From Chromatocurvus sp964613795 (GTDB taxonomy: Bacteria > Pseudomonadota > Gammaproteobacteria > Pseudomonadales > Halieaceae): a stretch of DNA of 64,000 nt. Below are positions 8,121 through 17,572 of the stretch, piece by piece (the stretch's first letter is position 1; each line of letters begins with the position of its first letter). The notes beneath the pieces are model-generated. The model saw only the letters and a list, made by a program, of their open reading frames with translations. It was not told the DNA's origin and did no database searches. The position numbers and the translations under genes were made by a program. The stretch is from NCBI GenBank assembly GCA_964613795.1, contig CAZTJR010000008.1, positions 49,310 through 113,309 of the forward strand. The letters run 5' to 3'.

Positions 8121-8846
8121 TCACCGCATGCGTGATCGCGGATAGACCACCGAGACAAGCCAGCGCAGCAGGGAGTTGTGTGCCAGCACCTCGCGATCCA
8201 CCGCATCGAAAAACGCCGCCATGCCTTGTGGGTCCGCAAAGTAGTCCATGCGCGTCCGCAGGGCCCGCTCCGGATCCAGCGCCCGGATCACCCGTGCCGG
8301 GTTGCCGGCCACAATCACGTTGGCCGGGACATCGCGGGCCACCACCGAGCGCGCGCCAATCACCGAGTTGTCGCCAATGGTGACGCCCTTGAGCACCGTT
8401 GCGTGGTCGCCAAGCCAGACATTGCGGCCAAGTCGCACCGGCGTCACGCGTTGGTCGCGCTCCGTTCGATCGTAAATGCCGTGCCAGTCAGAGTCGGTGA
8501 TATAACTGCCATTAGCCAGCATACTGCCGTCACCGATCACGATCTCATCGCTGGCGCTGACGCGACTGCCGGGACTCATCAGCACGCAGTCGCCGATCTG
8601 CACTCGCCCCGCGCCGGGTTCACGCCCCCAGACGCCGATCTCAACCCGGTGCATCGGCTCCGCGATGGCGGTAAAGCAGGCGCCAATATGGATGTTTGGC
8701 CCGGAAATATTCACATACCAGGGCTTCATGAACGTCGCGTGGTCCCCCAGCGAGGCGCACTCCGGACGCAGGAAATAATCGCTGTAGGCATCGCGCAAGC
8801 GCAGGTAGGCTTTCTTGACCCAGTAGGGTCGCAGGTCGTCTCGCAT
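8121..8846 (-). CDS. Left-handed beta-helix (hexapeptide) acyltransferase
   Basis: A 241-residue protein of the WbbJ/LbetaH acyltransferase type. Hexapeptide repeats run from about residue 45 (VNISGPNIHIGA) to about 175 (IGDNSVIGARSVVARDVPANVIVAGNPARVIR). The GNPARVI ending is typical of O-acetyltransferases acting on sugars or other small molecules; the acceptor is unknown. I chose the ATG at 8846 (GGGGGA 12 bases upstream, protein beginning MRDDLRPYWVKK). A longer start at 8924 would reach the divergent methyltransferase's start region. It converges on srkA with a 9-base gap. Confidence 0.82.
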   Translation of the reverse strand: MRDDLRPYWVKKAYLRLRDAYSDYFLRPECASLGDHATFMKPWYVNISGPNIHIGACFTAIAEPMHRVEIGVWGREPGAGRVQIGDCVLMSPGSRVSASDEIVIGDGSMLANGSYITDSDWHGIYDRTERDQRVTPVRLGRNVWLGDHATVLKGVTIGDNSVIGARSVVARDVPANVIVAGNPARVIRALDPERALRTRMDYFADPQGMAAFFDAVDREVLAHNSLLRWLVSVVYPRSRMR

Positions 8847-8927
8847 ACCGCTATGATCCCCCGTCGCGAGCACGGCAACAAGCCCGACGCAGCGTGCCTC
8901 CATGTCGCAGCGCAGGAAGTCCACCCC

Positions 8928-9587
8928 ATGCAGGCCAACTCACGCCCGGTCAGCAGCCGTCAGCAGCAGGTGCACCGCGATCTGCCGCGGCTGGTGAGAC
9001 GCCACCTTGCAAGCCATTGGCAGCGTCCGCCGCGCAGCCTGACAGCAGATGTGCGCGACACTCTGGCCGAGGCACTGGCGCAGGACCGGCCCCTGGTGCT
9101 TGACTCCTTCTGCGGTACCGGCCACAGCACCCGCCTGCTGGCGCGGGACCACCCGGACTGCACTGTGATCGGCGTGGACAAATCCACCGCTCGCCTGTCG
9201 CGCCACGGCGAGCGCGATGGCGACAATTACTGGCTGCTGCGGGCGCAGTGCGAAGAGGTGTGGGCCTGGCTCGCCGGTCAAGGTGCGCAGTTACAGGCCC
9301 ACTATCTGCTCTACCCCAACCCCTGGCCAAAGCCTGCACAGCTCAAGCGGCGGGTGCACGGGCATCCCGGATTTCCCCTGCTGGTGAAGCTGGGGGGCCA
9401 ACTGGAGCTGCGCTGCAACTGGCAGATTTATGCCGAGGAATTCGGCGTTGCACTCGCTATCGCCGGACAGCAGCCGGCTGTCGCCGTGATCAACGACCGT
9501 GAGCCACTGAGTCTGTTCGAGCGCAAGTACCGCGACAGCGGCCACACGCTGTGGTGCTGCACGGCTCGAGTGACCTGTCACGGCTAA
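8928..9587 (+). CDS. TrmB-like SAM-dependent methyltransferase
   Basis: A 219-residue class I methyltransferase. DSFCGTGHSTRLLA (59-72) is the SAM loop, IGVDKS follows, and YLLYPNPWPK with KRRVHGHPGFP (127-150) is the hallmark segment of the tRNA m7G46 methyltransferase TrmB. It differs from canonical TrmB in the C-terminal half (LELRCNWQIYAEEF where TrmB has a Thr-Asp) and is probably a paralogue; its RNA or other substrate is unknown. The start at 8928 has AGGAAG about 9 bases upstream. The frame stays open far upstream, but that part lies antisense to the acyltransferase. Confidence 0.78.
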   Translation: MQANSRPVSSRQQQVHRDLPRLVRRHLASHWQRPPRSLTADVRDTLAEALAQDRPLVLDSFCGTGHSTRLLARDHPDCTVIGVDKSTARLSRHGERDGDNYWLLRAQCEEVWAWLAGQGAQLQAHYLLYPNPWPKPAQLKRRVHGHPGFPLLVKLGGQLELRCNWQIYAEEFGVALAIAGQQPAVAVINDREPLSLFERKYRDSGHTLWCCTARVTCHG

Positions 9588-9622
9588 TGGGTTACAGTCG
9601 CCGCCTAGCAGGAGGTCCGCCC

Positions 9623-10414
9623 ATGCCCGAACAGAACAATGATCCCGTCTGGCAGCGTATTCTTGAAGAGACCGCGTCCCATGCGGCGGAGGAGGCCATC
9701 CTCGCGAGCTACCTGCACGCGACCATACTCAATCACCGGTACCTGGAGCAGGCGCTCAGCTTTCACCTCGCCAACCAGCTGGACAGCCCGACCCTGTCTT
9801 CCCTGCTGCTGCGCGACGTCATGCTCGACGCCTTTCGCAGCGACCCGGACATTCTCAAGGCCGTACGCGCCGATCTTCTCGCCGTGCTCGATCGCGACTC
9901 GGCCTGCAGTGAGCTCTACGTTCCTTTTCTCTACTACAAGGGATTCCATGCGCTGGAGGTCCACCGGGTATCGCACTGGCTGTGGAACCAGGGACGCAGA
10001 TCCCTGGCGCTGTTCTTCCAGAACCGCATGAGCTCAAAGTTTGCTGTGGATATCCATCCCGCCGCCCGTCTCGGGCGCGGCATTATGCTGGATCACGCCA
10101 CGGGACTGGTCATCGGTGAGACCACGGTGGTGGGCAACAACGTGTCTATCCTGCAGTCGGTGACCCTTGGCGGTACCGGCAAGGAAGAGGGCGATCGCCA
10201 CCCGAAAATCAGCGACGGCGTCCTGATCAGCGCCGGCGCGAAGATTCTGGGGAATATCTGTATTGGCGAGGGTGCCAAGATCGGCGCCGGCAGCGTTGTG
10301 CTGCAGCCGGTGCCGCCGCATACCACCGCCGCGGGCGTACCGGCAAAAATCGTCGGCCGGCCCGAGTGTGACCAGCCGGCACTGATGATGGACCACGGGT
10401 TTATCTGCGAATAA
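9623..10414 (+). CDS. cysE: Serine O-acetyltransferase
   Basis: Acetylates L-serine with acetyl-CoA, the first committed step of cysteine synthesis. The 263-residue length fits the E. coli enzyme (273). The N-terminal helical domain (residues 1-140) precedes the left-handed beta helix, with His158 in MLDHATGLVIGET and His193 in DRHPKI as the expected catalytic and substrate residues. The C-terminal tail ends in Ile-Cys-Glu, so the usual C-terminal Ile that docks into cysteine synthase is not terminal. GGAGG at 9611-9615 fixes the start. It lies 35 bases after the methyltransferase gene and converges on hemE. Confidence 0.93.
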   Translation: MPEQNNDPVWQRILEETASHAAEEAILASYLHATILNHRYLEQALSFHLANQLDSPTLSSLLLRDVMLDAFRSDPDILKAVRADLLAVLDRDSACSELYVPFLYYKGFHALEVHRVSHWLWNQGRRSLALFFQNRMSSKFAVDIHPAARLGRGIMLDHATGLVIGETTVVGNNVSILQSVTLGGTGKEEGDRHPKISDGVLISAGAKILGNICIGEGAKIGAGSVVLQPVPPHTTAAGVPAKIVGRPECDQPALMMDHGFICE

Positions 10415-10422
10415 GCGCGTTA

Positions 10423-10436
10423 CCGGCAGCTGCCGG
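10423..10436. terminator. Palindrome between convergent cysE and hemE
   Basis: Perfect 14-base palindrome CCGGCAGCTGCCGG in the 40-base gap between the ends of cysE and hemE. It could fold as a bidirectional hairpin but lacks a T-run on either side, so terminator function is only a guess. Confidence 0.3.
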
Positions 10437-10454
10437 GCATTGCAGACCCCCGTC

Positions 10455-11525
10455 TCAGTCGTCGACGTGATACTGCGGCGACAGCTCCTGCACCGCGTCG
10501 ACAAACGCTGTCACGTGATCCGGGTTGACACCCGGAGTGATACCGTGACCGAGGTTGAACACATGGCCGGGGCCGTGACCGTAACCCTCCAGAATACTCG
10601 CCACCTCCTCGCGTATGCGCGCCGGCGAGGCAAACAGCATGGACGGATCCATATTGCCCTGCAGGGCGACCCGGTCACCTATCGCTGCGCGGGCGCTGGC
10701 GATATCGGTGGTCCAGTCAATGCCCACGGCCTGGGCGCCGCAGTCGGCGATGGCGGGCAGCCACTGTCCACCGCCCTTGGTAAAGACCACGGCCGGCACC
10801 CGGCGCCCATCGACTTCACTGGGCAGGCGCGAAATGATGCGCTGCATGTACTTGAGTGAGAACTCCTTGTAGGCCGCAGCACTCAACGCACCGCCCCAGG
10901 TATCGAAGATCTGCACGGCCTGGGCGCCGGCATCGATCTGCGCGCACAGGTAATCCGCAACCGCGTCCGCCAGCAGTGACAGCAGCTTGTGCATGAGCTC
11001 AGGCTGATCGTAGGCCATGGCCTTGACCCGCGCATGGTCCTTCGAGCCGCCGCCCTCTACCATGTAGGTGGCGAGCGTCCAGGGGCTGCCGGAAAAACCG
11101 ATCAGCGGCACGGAACCGTTGAGTTCGCGGCGAATGGTGCGCACGGCGTTCATGACGTAACCGAGATCGTCCTCGGCCTTTATCGTGTTCAGTGCGGCGA
11201 GATCCGCCTCACTGCGTACAGTCTTGCGAAAGCGCGGGCCTTCGCCGGTTTCGAAGTACAGTCCCAGACCCAGGGCATCCGGCACCGTGAGAATGTCCGA
11301 AAACAGGATCGCAGCATCCATGGGATAACGACGCAGCGGCTGCAGCGTGACCTCGCAGGCCAGTTCGGCATTCTTGCACAGATCCAGAAATGAGCCCGCC
11401 TGCTCGCGGGTCGCCCGATACTCGGGCAGGTAACGCCCCGCCTGCCGCATCATCCAGATGGGCGTACGGTCAACGCTCTGGCGCATGAGCGCGCGCAGGA
11501 AACGGTCGTTCTTCAGTTCAGTCAT
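10455..11525 (-). CDS. hemE: Uroporphyrinogen decarboxylase
   Basis: Cytoplasmic homodimeric enzyme converting uroporphyrinogen III to coproporphyrinogen III in heme synthesis. The 356 residues match the family length. The substrate-binding motif PIWMMRQAGRYLPEY is at 22-36, followed by the YPMDAAILFSDIL stretch with its substrate Asp, and GFSGSPWTLATYMVEG. It lies 8 bases downstream of gltD on the same strand, as in Pseudomonas (aroB-gltB-gltD-hemE), and probably ends that transcript. Confidence 0.97.
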   Translation of the reverse strand: MTELKNDRFLRALMRQSVDRTPIWMMRQAGRYLPEYRATREQAGSFLDLCKNAELACEVTLQPLRRYPMDAAILFSDILTVPDALGLGLYFETGEGPRFRKTVRSEADLAALNTIKAEDDLGYVMNAVRTIRRELNGSVPLIGFSGSPWTLATYMVEGGGSKDHARVKAMAYDQPELMHKLLSLLADAVADYLCAQIDAGAQAVQIFDTWGGALSAAAYKEFSLKYMQRIISRLPSEVDGRRVPAVVFTKGGGQWLPAIADCGAQAVGIDWTTDIASARAAIGDRVALQGNMDPSMLFASPARIREEVASILEGYGHGPGHVFNLGHGITPGVNPDHVTAFVDAVQELSPQYHVDD

Positions 11526-11533
11526 GTAAATCC

Positions 11534-12955
11534 CTATACCTCAAGAAAATCGAGTATGCCCTCGGCCGCCTGGCGCCCTTCCCAGATGGCCGTGACCACC
11601 AGATCAGAGCCTCTCACCATATCACCGCCGGCGAACACTTTCGGATTGCTGGTCTGGAACCGGAATTCCTGGTCCTCCTCGGCGACCACACCGTCCCAGT
11701 CGTTGGTACTGACATTAATGTCGCTGAACCACGCCGCCGGACTGGGCTGAAAACCAAATGCAATAATGACGGCGTCAGCGTCAATGACTTCTTCACTGCC
11801 GGGTACCGCCTGGGGTCGACGCCGACCGTCGGCGTCCGGCTCACCCAGCTCCGTCCTGATCAGCTTCACGCCGCCGGCTTCGCCAAAATAGTTGACGATC
11901 TCCGTCGGCTGTCGGTTGAACAGGAACTCCACGCCCTCTTCGCGGGCATTCTTCACCTCGCGCCGGGATCCGGGCATATTCTCCTCATCGCGACGATAGG
12001 CACATACCACCTGACGGGCGCGCTGGCGGACGGCCGTCCGCACACAGTCCATTGCCGTGTCGCCACCGCCGAGCACGATCACGCGCTTGTCGCGCAGGTT
12101 CACGTAGTCGCCGTCGGGCTGATTGAACCCCATATTGTGATTGACGTTGCCGATAAGGAAAGGCAGAGCCTTGTGCACACCGGGCAGGTCCTCACCCGGC
12201 AGGTTGCCCTGCATGGCCTTGTAGGTACCCATGCCGAGAAAAACGGCGTCGTAGTCCGCCATGATGTCGTCAATGGCGATATCGCGGCCGATCTCGGTAT
12301 TCAGGTGGAACTCGATACCCATCTCTTCAAAAATCTCGCGGCGTCGCTGCATCACCAGCTTTTCCAGCTTGAATTCCGGAATGCCGAAGGTCAGCAGGCC
12401 GCCAATCTCGGGGTAGCGATCGAACACCACGGCCTTGACGCCGGCGCGGGTCAGCACGTCGGCACAGCCAAGTCCTGCCGGGCCCGCGCCGATAATCGCG
12501 ACCGTCTTTCCGGTCGCCACCACGCCGGACAGATCGGGACGCCAGCCCATGGCCAGAGCGGTGTCGGTAATGTACTTCTCGCTGGAACCGATGGTGACCG
12601 CGCCGAAGCCGTCGTTCAGTGTACAGGCGCCCTCGCAGAGGCGATCCTGCGGACATACCCGACCACAGACTTCGGGCAGGGTATTGGTCTGATGGCTGAG
12701 TTCGGCAGCCTCGAACAAATTGCCCTCCGCAACCAGCTTCAGCCAGTTGGGAATGAAGTTGTGCACCGGGCATTTCCACTCGCAGTAGGGATTGCCGCAC
12801 TCGATACAGCGCTCTGACTGTTCCTCCACCTGGGCCTTGGTGAAAGGATCGTAGATCTCGACGTACTCGCTCTTGCGTGCCCGCATGTGCTTCTTTTTCG
12901 GGTCGTTGCGGCCAACGTCGATAAACTGGAAGTTGTTGCTGACGCGTCCACTCAT
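11534..12955 (-). CDS. gltD: Glutamate synthase (NADPH) small subunit
   Basis: FAD/Fe-S subunit of 473 residues that feeds electrons from NADPH to GltB. The N-terminal cluster cysteines are present in CIECGNPYCEWKCP (about 51-64) and CGRVCPQDRLCEGAC. FAD binding is shown by GAGPAGLGCADVL and NADPH binding by GGGDTAMDCVRTA. The final third carries the second FAD contact FAGGDMVRGSDLVVTAI. It follows gltB with a 39-base gap and is cotranscribed. Confidence 0.97.
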   Translation of the reverse strand: MSGRVSNNFQFIDVGRNDPKKKHMRARKSEYVEIYDPFTKAQVEEQSERCIECGNPYCEWKCPVHNFIPNWLKLVAEGNLFEAAELSHQTNTLPEVCGRVCPQDRLCEGACTLNDGFGAVTIGSSEKYITDTALAMGWRPDLSGVVATGKTVAIIGAGPAGLGCADVLTRAGVKAVVFDRYPEIGGLLTFGIPEFKLEKLVMQRRREIFEEMGIEFHLNTEIGRDIAIDDIMADYDAVFLGMGTYKAMQGNLPGEDLPGVHKALPFLIGNVNHNMGFNQPDGDYVNLRDKRVIVLGGGDTAMDCVRTAVRQRARQVVCAYRRDEENMPGSRREVKNAREEGVEFLFNRQPTEIVNYFGEAGGVKLIRTELGEPDADGRRRPQAVPGSEEVIDADAVIIAFGFQPSPAAWFSDINVSTNDWDGVVAEEDQEFRFQTSNPKVFAGGDMVRGSDLVVTAIWEGRQAAEGILDFLEV

Positions 12956-12994
12956 AGCGCTGTCCTCATTGATTCGCTCCCGCTGCCACAGCGC

Positions 12995-15900
12995 TCAGTC
13001 GGTATCGCGCAAGCGCGTCAGAAGCTGATTCAGGTCCGCGGCCTTCGGCTTTACCAGCCAGAACTTGCCGACGTAGTCCTCAAAGTTGTCGCTCACCTCG
13101 GCGCCCCAGGCAGAATCGGTCTCGTCGACGAATTCGGCAAGGATACCCCGCAAATGGGTGCGATGCGCCTCCATATTCTCGGAACTCACGCGATGTATTT
13201 CCACCAGTTCGCTGTTATAGCGATCGATAAAGCGGCGGTCCTGGTCGAGCACGTAGGCAAATCCGCCGGTCATGCCGGCGCCGAAATTCACGCCGGTTTC
13301 ACCCAGAACCGTGATACAGCCACCGGTCATGTATTCGCAGCAGTGATCGCCGGCACCCTCGACAACCGCATGGGCGCCGGAGTTGCGCACGCCGAAGCGC
13401 TCCCCTGCCGTGCCCGCCGCAAACAGTTTACCGCCGGTCGCACCGTAGAGGCAGGTGTTGCCGACAATGGATGCTTCCTGCGAGCGGAACTCACTGTCGC
13501 GGGGTGGATAGACCACCAGCTTGCCGCCGGCCATGCCCTTGCCGACATAATCGTTACAGTCACCCTCGAGGTACATGTGCAGTCCGCCGGCGTTCCAGAC
13601 GCCGAAACTCTGGCCGGCGGTGCCGCGCAGGCGCAGCGTGATCGGCGCATCCTCCATGCCGGTATTGCCGTGTCGGCGGGCAATTTCACCCGAGAGCCGG
13701 GCACCGATCGAGCGATCGCAGTTGGTCAGGTGAAAGCTGAACTCGCCGCCGCTGAGGGCCTCAATGGCCGGCAGGGTGGCCGCGACCATGGCCTCGGCCT
13801 TGTCCCCGCGGTCGAAGGGCACGTTCCTGGCCACTTCGCAGAACTGCGGCTGGCCCTCGCTGTCGGCATCCTTGTGCAGCAGGGGACTGAGGTCAAGCCG
13901 CGCCTGCTTGCCCGTTTCACCCGGCAGCCGCTCCAGTAGATCGGTGCGTCCGATCAGCTCTTCCAGCGACGCAACCCCCAGTCGCGACAGCCACTCGCGG
14001 GTTTCGGTGGCAACAAAGGTGAAGAAGTTCACTACCATCGCCACGGTGCCGTTGAAGTGGTCTTCCCGCAGGCGCTCATTTTGGGTGGCGACGCCGGTAG
14101 CGCAGTTATTAAGGTGGCAGATACGCAGGTACTTGCAGCCCAGGGCCACCATGGGTGCGGTGCCGAAACCGAAGCTTTCGGCACCGAGTATCGCGGCCTT
14201 GATCACGTCGAGGCCGGTTTTCAGCCCACCGTCGGCCTGCAGGCGGATAGTGCCGCGCAGGCGGTTGCCGCGCAGGGTCTGCTGTACCTCGGCGAGGCCC
14301 AGCTCCCAGGGCGAGCCCGCGTAGCGGATTGATGTGAGCGGGCTGGCCGCTGTGCCGCCGTCGTAGCCGCTGATGGTGATCAGGTCGGCGTAGGCCTTGG
14401 CGACACCGGCGGCGACCGTACCCACCCCGGGCTCTGACACCAGCTTCACCGACACCAGCGCCTCGGGATTGACCTGCTTGAGGTCAAATATCAGCTGCGC
14501 CAGATCCTCGATGGAGTAGATATCATGGTGCGGCGGTGGCGAAATCAGCGTCACGCCGGGCACTGAGTAACGCAGGCGCGCGATCAGTTCATTGACCTTG
14601 CCGCCCGGGAGCTGGCCGCCCTCACCGGGCTTTGCCCCCTGAGCCACCTTGATCTGCAGCACCTCGGCATTGACCAGGTAATGCGGCGTGACGCCGAAGC
14701 GGCCGGAGGCGATCTGCTTGATCTTGGATACGCGATCGGTGCCGAAGCGCTCCGGATCTTCGCCACCCTCACCGGAGTTGGAACGCGCGCCGATGCGATT
14801 CATCGCCGCCGCCAGCGATTCGTGGGCCTCGGGACTCAGCGCCCCCAGTGACATGCCGGCAGAATCAAAGCGGCGAAAGATCTTCTCGATTGGCTCAACT
14901 TCATCGAGAGGCAACGCTGTGTCGGCCAGGCGCGGTCGCAGCAGATCGCGCAGCGTCGCCACCGGGCGCTCATTGACCAGGGTGGCGTAGCGCTGATACG
15001 TGGCGTAATCGCCGGTGGCGACCGCCTGCTGCAGCGTCGTTACGACATCGGGGTTGAAGGCGTGATACTCCTGCCCGTGCACGTATTTCAGCAGCCCCCC
15101 CTGCTGGATAGACTTGCGCTGGCTCCAGGCTTCCCGCGCCAGGCGCTTGTGGTCTGCCTCAAGTTCGTCAAAACCGGCACCCTCGATGCGGGATGTCACG
15201 CCGCAGAACGCGGTGTTTACCACCTCGCTGCCCAGCCCTACTGCCTCGAACAGCTGTGCGCCACGATAGGAGCTGACTGCGGATATGCCCATCTTCGACA
15301 TGATTTTCAGCAGGCCCTTGTTTACGCCGCGACGGTAGTTCTTGTAGCAGGCCCCTGGCTCGCCCAGCAGTTCGCCGACGCGCAGCAGGTCTTCCAGCAC
15401 GCTGTAGGCCAGATAGGGATACACGGCAGTGGCACCGAAGCCCAGCAGGCAGGCAATCTGGTGTGAATCCCTGGCGCTGGCGGATTCCACGACAATGTTG
15501 GCGCTACAGCGCAGGCCACAGCCGATCAGGTGATGGTGCACGGCGCCCGTCGCCAGCAGGCTGTGTATCGGCAGGCGACCGCCCTCGATATTGCGATCCG
15601 TCAGCACCAGTATGGTATAGCCCGCGCGTACCTGAGACTCGGCCTGCGCCACGAGTGCGGCGATGGCCTCACGCAGGGACTGCTCGGCGGGCGCATAGCT
15701 GCAGTCAATATCGCAGGCGAGAAAGCCCGGTCGCTGCAGGTTGATGAGCGTATTGAACTTGCCCTGGGACAGTACCGGCGAGGACAGGATGACGCGGTCG
15801 GCATGCTCCGGGCCCTGCTCGAAAATGTTCTTTTCCACCCCGAGCACGGTTTCGAGCGACATCACGATCGCTTCGCGCAGGGGGTCGATTGCCGGGTTGG

Positions 15901-17437
15901 TGACCTGGGCGAACTTCTGGCGGAAATAGTCGTACAGCGATCGCGCCTGACGCGACAGCACGGCCATGGGCGTGTCGTCACCCATGGAACCCACCGCCTC
16001 GTTGCCGGACTCGGCCAGGGGCCGAAGCACCTGGTCGCGCTCCTCGTAGCTGACCTGAAACATTTTCATGTACGGATCGAGTTGCGCCGCTTCGATGCCC
16101 GGCGCCACCTCACCGTCGAAACTGCCAACCACCCGCTCGGCGTTCTCTTTCAGCCAGCGCTTGTAGGGTTTGCTGCTTTTGAGGCGGTTGTCGATTTCCT
16201 CACTCTGCAGTACTTCGCCGGTCTGAGTGTCGACCATGAGGATCTCGCCAGGACCCACGCGACCCTTGGCGATCACGTCCTCACTGCGATAGTCGTGAGT
16301 GCCCACTTCGGATGCCAGCGTTATAAAGCCGTCCTTGGTGCGCACCCAGCGCGCCGGTCGCAGCCCATTGCGATCCAGCAGACAGGCGGCGTAGCGCCCG
16401 TCAGTGAGAACAATGCCAGCCGGGCCATCCCAGGGCTCCATGTGCATGGAGTGGTATTCGAAGAAAGCCTTCAGGTCCGGGTCGATATCTTCCTTGTTCT
16501 GCCACGCGGGGGGGATGAGCATGCGCAGCGCCCTGGCCATGTCTACGCCCCCGGTCAGCAACACATCCAGCATGTTGTCCAGGCTGGAGGAGTCAGAGCC
16601 GGTGCGATTGACCAGCGGCGTAATCTGGCTGATATCGGGCAGGGCTTCGGTCTCGAATAGAGCGGCACGCGCCTGTGCCCAGTTGCGATTGCCCTCGATG
16701 GTATTGATTTCACCATTGTGCGCCAGCAGCCGGAATGGCTGGGCCAGTGGCCAGCGCGGCATGGTATTGGTGGAGAAGCGCTGGTGAAAGACGCAGATCG
16801 CCGTGGTCAGGCGCTCGTCGCCCAGATCGCGGTAGAAGCGCGGCAGGTCAACCGGCATCACCAGCCCCTTATAGGCGATGACCCGGGCGGACAGGCTGCA
16901 CAGGTAGAAATCGCTATCATCCTGATTGGCGATCTCTGCCTTGCGCCGGGCAATGAAAAGCGCTGTGGCCACCTGTGCATCGCTGAGGTCGCCGGTGTCC
17001 ACGAAGACCTGCTCAATGCGTGGCAGGGAGGCAAGCGCAATCTCGCCGCACACGCTGCTGTCGGTCGGCACCACGCGCCAGCCCACGACGCTCAGCCCCT
17101 GGTCCTCGATCGCCTGTTGCGTTCTGGCGCGCTGTGAGGCCGCGCGCGGCGCCTCGGCGCTGAGGAATACCTGGCCCACGGCGAAAGCGTTCGGCAGCGG
17201 CGTGCCGAAGCTTTCCTGCGCGACAGCGCGCAGAAAAGCCTGTGGCATCTGCAGCAGCAGTCCGCAGCCGTCGCCGGTCTTGCCGTCCGCGGCAATGCCG
17301 CCTCGATGCGTCATGCAGGTCAGCGATTCGATGGCCACCTGCAGCAGGCGGTGACTGGCGTCGCCCGCCGTATGGGCGATCAGGCCAAAGCCGCAGTTGT
17401 CACGAAACTCTTCAGGGCTGTAAAGGCCTGCGCTCAT
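12995..17437 (-). CDS. gltB: Glutamate synthase (NADPH) large subunit
   Basis: Converts glutamine plus 2-oxoglutarate to two glutamates with GltD, the main ammonia assimilation route at low ammonium. At 1480 residues it is full length. A 14-residue propeptide precedes the nucleophile Cys15 (NCGFGLIAH), so processing is expected. Domains in order are N-terminal amidotransferase, central domain, FMN synthase domain and C-terminal beta-helix (GGKLVVYPPRD, GATGGKLFAAG). The 3Fe-4S cysteines are in CKYLRICHLNNCATG near residues 1100-1112. A promoter candidate lies upstream at 17526-17554. Confidence 0.98.
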   Translation of the reverse strand: MSAGLYSPEEFRDNCGFGLIAHTAGDASHRLLQVAIESLTCMTHRGGIAADGKTGDGCGLLLQMPQAFLRAVAQESFGTPLPNAFAVGQVFLSAEAPRAASQRARTQQAIEDQGLSVVGWRVVPTDSSVCGEIALASLPRIEQVFVDTGDLSDAQVATALFIARRKAEIANQDDSDFYLCSLSARVIAYKGLVMPVDLPRFYRDLGDERLTTAICVFHQRFSTNTMPRWPLAQPFRLLAHNGEINTIEGNRNWAQARAALFETEALPDISQITPLVNRTGSDSSSLDNMLDVLLTGGVDMARALRMLIPPAWQNKEDIDPDLKAFFEYHSMHMEPWDGPAGIVLTDGRYAACLLDRNGLRPARWVRTKDGFITLASEVGTHDYRSEDVIAKGRVGPGEILMVDTQTGEVLQSEEIDNRLKSSKPYKRWLKENAERVVGSFDGEVAPGIEAAQLDPYMKMFQVSYEERDQVLRPLAESGNEAVGSMGDDTPMAVLSRQARSLYDYFRQKFAQVTNPAIDPLREAIVMSLETVLGVEKNIFEQGPEHADRVILSSPVLSQGKFNTLINLQRPGFLACDIDCSYAPAEQSLREAIAALVAQAESQVRAGYTILVLTDRNIEGGRLPIHSLLATGAVHHHLIGCGLRCSANIVVESASARDSHQIACLLGFGATAVYPYLAYSVLEDLLRVGELLGEPGACYKNYRRGVNKGLLKIMSKMGISAVSSYRGAQLFEAVGLGSEVVNTAFCGVTSRIEGAGFDELEADHKRLAREAWSQRKSIQQGGLLKYVHGQEYHAFNPDVVTTLQQAVATGDYATYQRYATLVNERPVATLRDLLRPRLADTALPLDEVEPIEKIFRRFDSAGMSLGALSPEAHESLAAAMNRIGARSNSGEGGEDPERFGTDRVSKIKQIASGRFGVTPHYLVNAEVLQIKVAQGAKPGEGGQLPGGKVNELIARLRYSVPGVTLISPPPHHDIYSIEDLAQLIFDLKQVNPEALVSVKLVSEPGVGTVAAGVAKAYADLITISGYDGGTAASPLTSIRYAGSPWELGLAEVQQTLRGNRLRGTIRLQADGGLKTGLDVIKAAILGAESFGFGTAPMVALGCKYLRICHLNNCATGVATQNERLREDHFNGTVAMVVNFFTFVATETREWLSRLGVASLEELIGRTDLLERLPGETGKQARLDLSPLLHKDADSEGQPQFCEVARNVPFDRGDKAEAMVAATLPAIEALSGGEFSFHLTNCDRSIGARLSGEIARRHGNTGMEDAPITLRLRGTAGQSFGVWNAGGLHMYLEGDCNDYVGKGMAGGKLVVYPPRDSEFRSQEASIVGNTCLYGATGGKLFAAGTAGERFGVRNSGAHAVVEGAGDHCCEYMTGGCITVLGETGVNFGAGMTGGFAYVLDQDRRFIDRYNSELVEIHRVSSENMEAHRTHLRGILAEFVDETDSAWGAEVSDNFEDYVGKFWLVKPKAADLNQLLTRLRDTD

Positions 17438-17525
17438 AGAAAGTCCAAAAGTGATAACTGATTCAGCGGGTTACCGCGGCACACCCACTCTTCGGGCAGG
17501 TGGCCATGACGTCGGGGGGCCGGTA

Positions 17526-17554
17526 ATTTTACACAGTTGCCGATGCCGGAACAA
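17526..17554 (-). promoter_or_regulatory. Sigma-70 promoter candidate for gltBD
   Basis: Minus strand: -35 TTGTTC (17549-17554), 17-base spacer, -10 TAAAAT (17526-17531), leaving a leader of about 80 bases before gltB. The -35 matches only 3/6. It implies gltB is not solely read through from aroB. Confidence 0.4.
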
Positions 17555-17572
17555 ACCGCGCTGGCTCACGGC

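Noticed and set aside
8178..8927. Upstream extension of the TrmB-like frame
   Set aside because: This 250-codon stretch is antisense to the hexapeptide acyltransferase, is not methyltransferase-like, and a good start with ribosome site exists at 8928.
15530..16660. A 376-codon plus-strand frame inside gltB
   Set aside because: gltB is unambiguous on the other strand; the frame has no family features.
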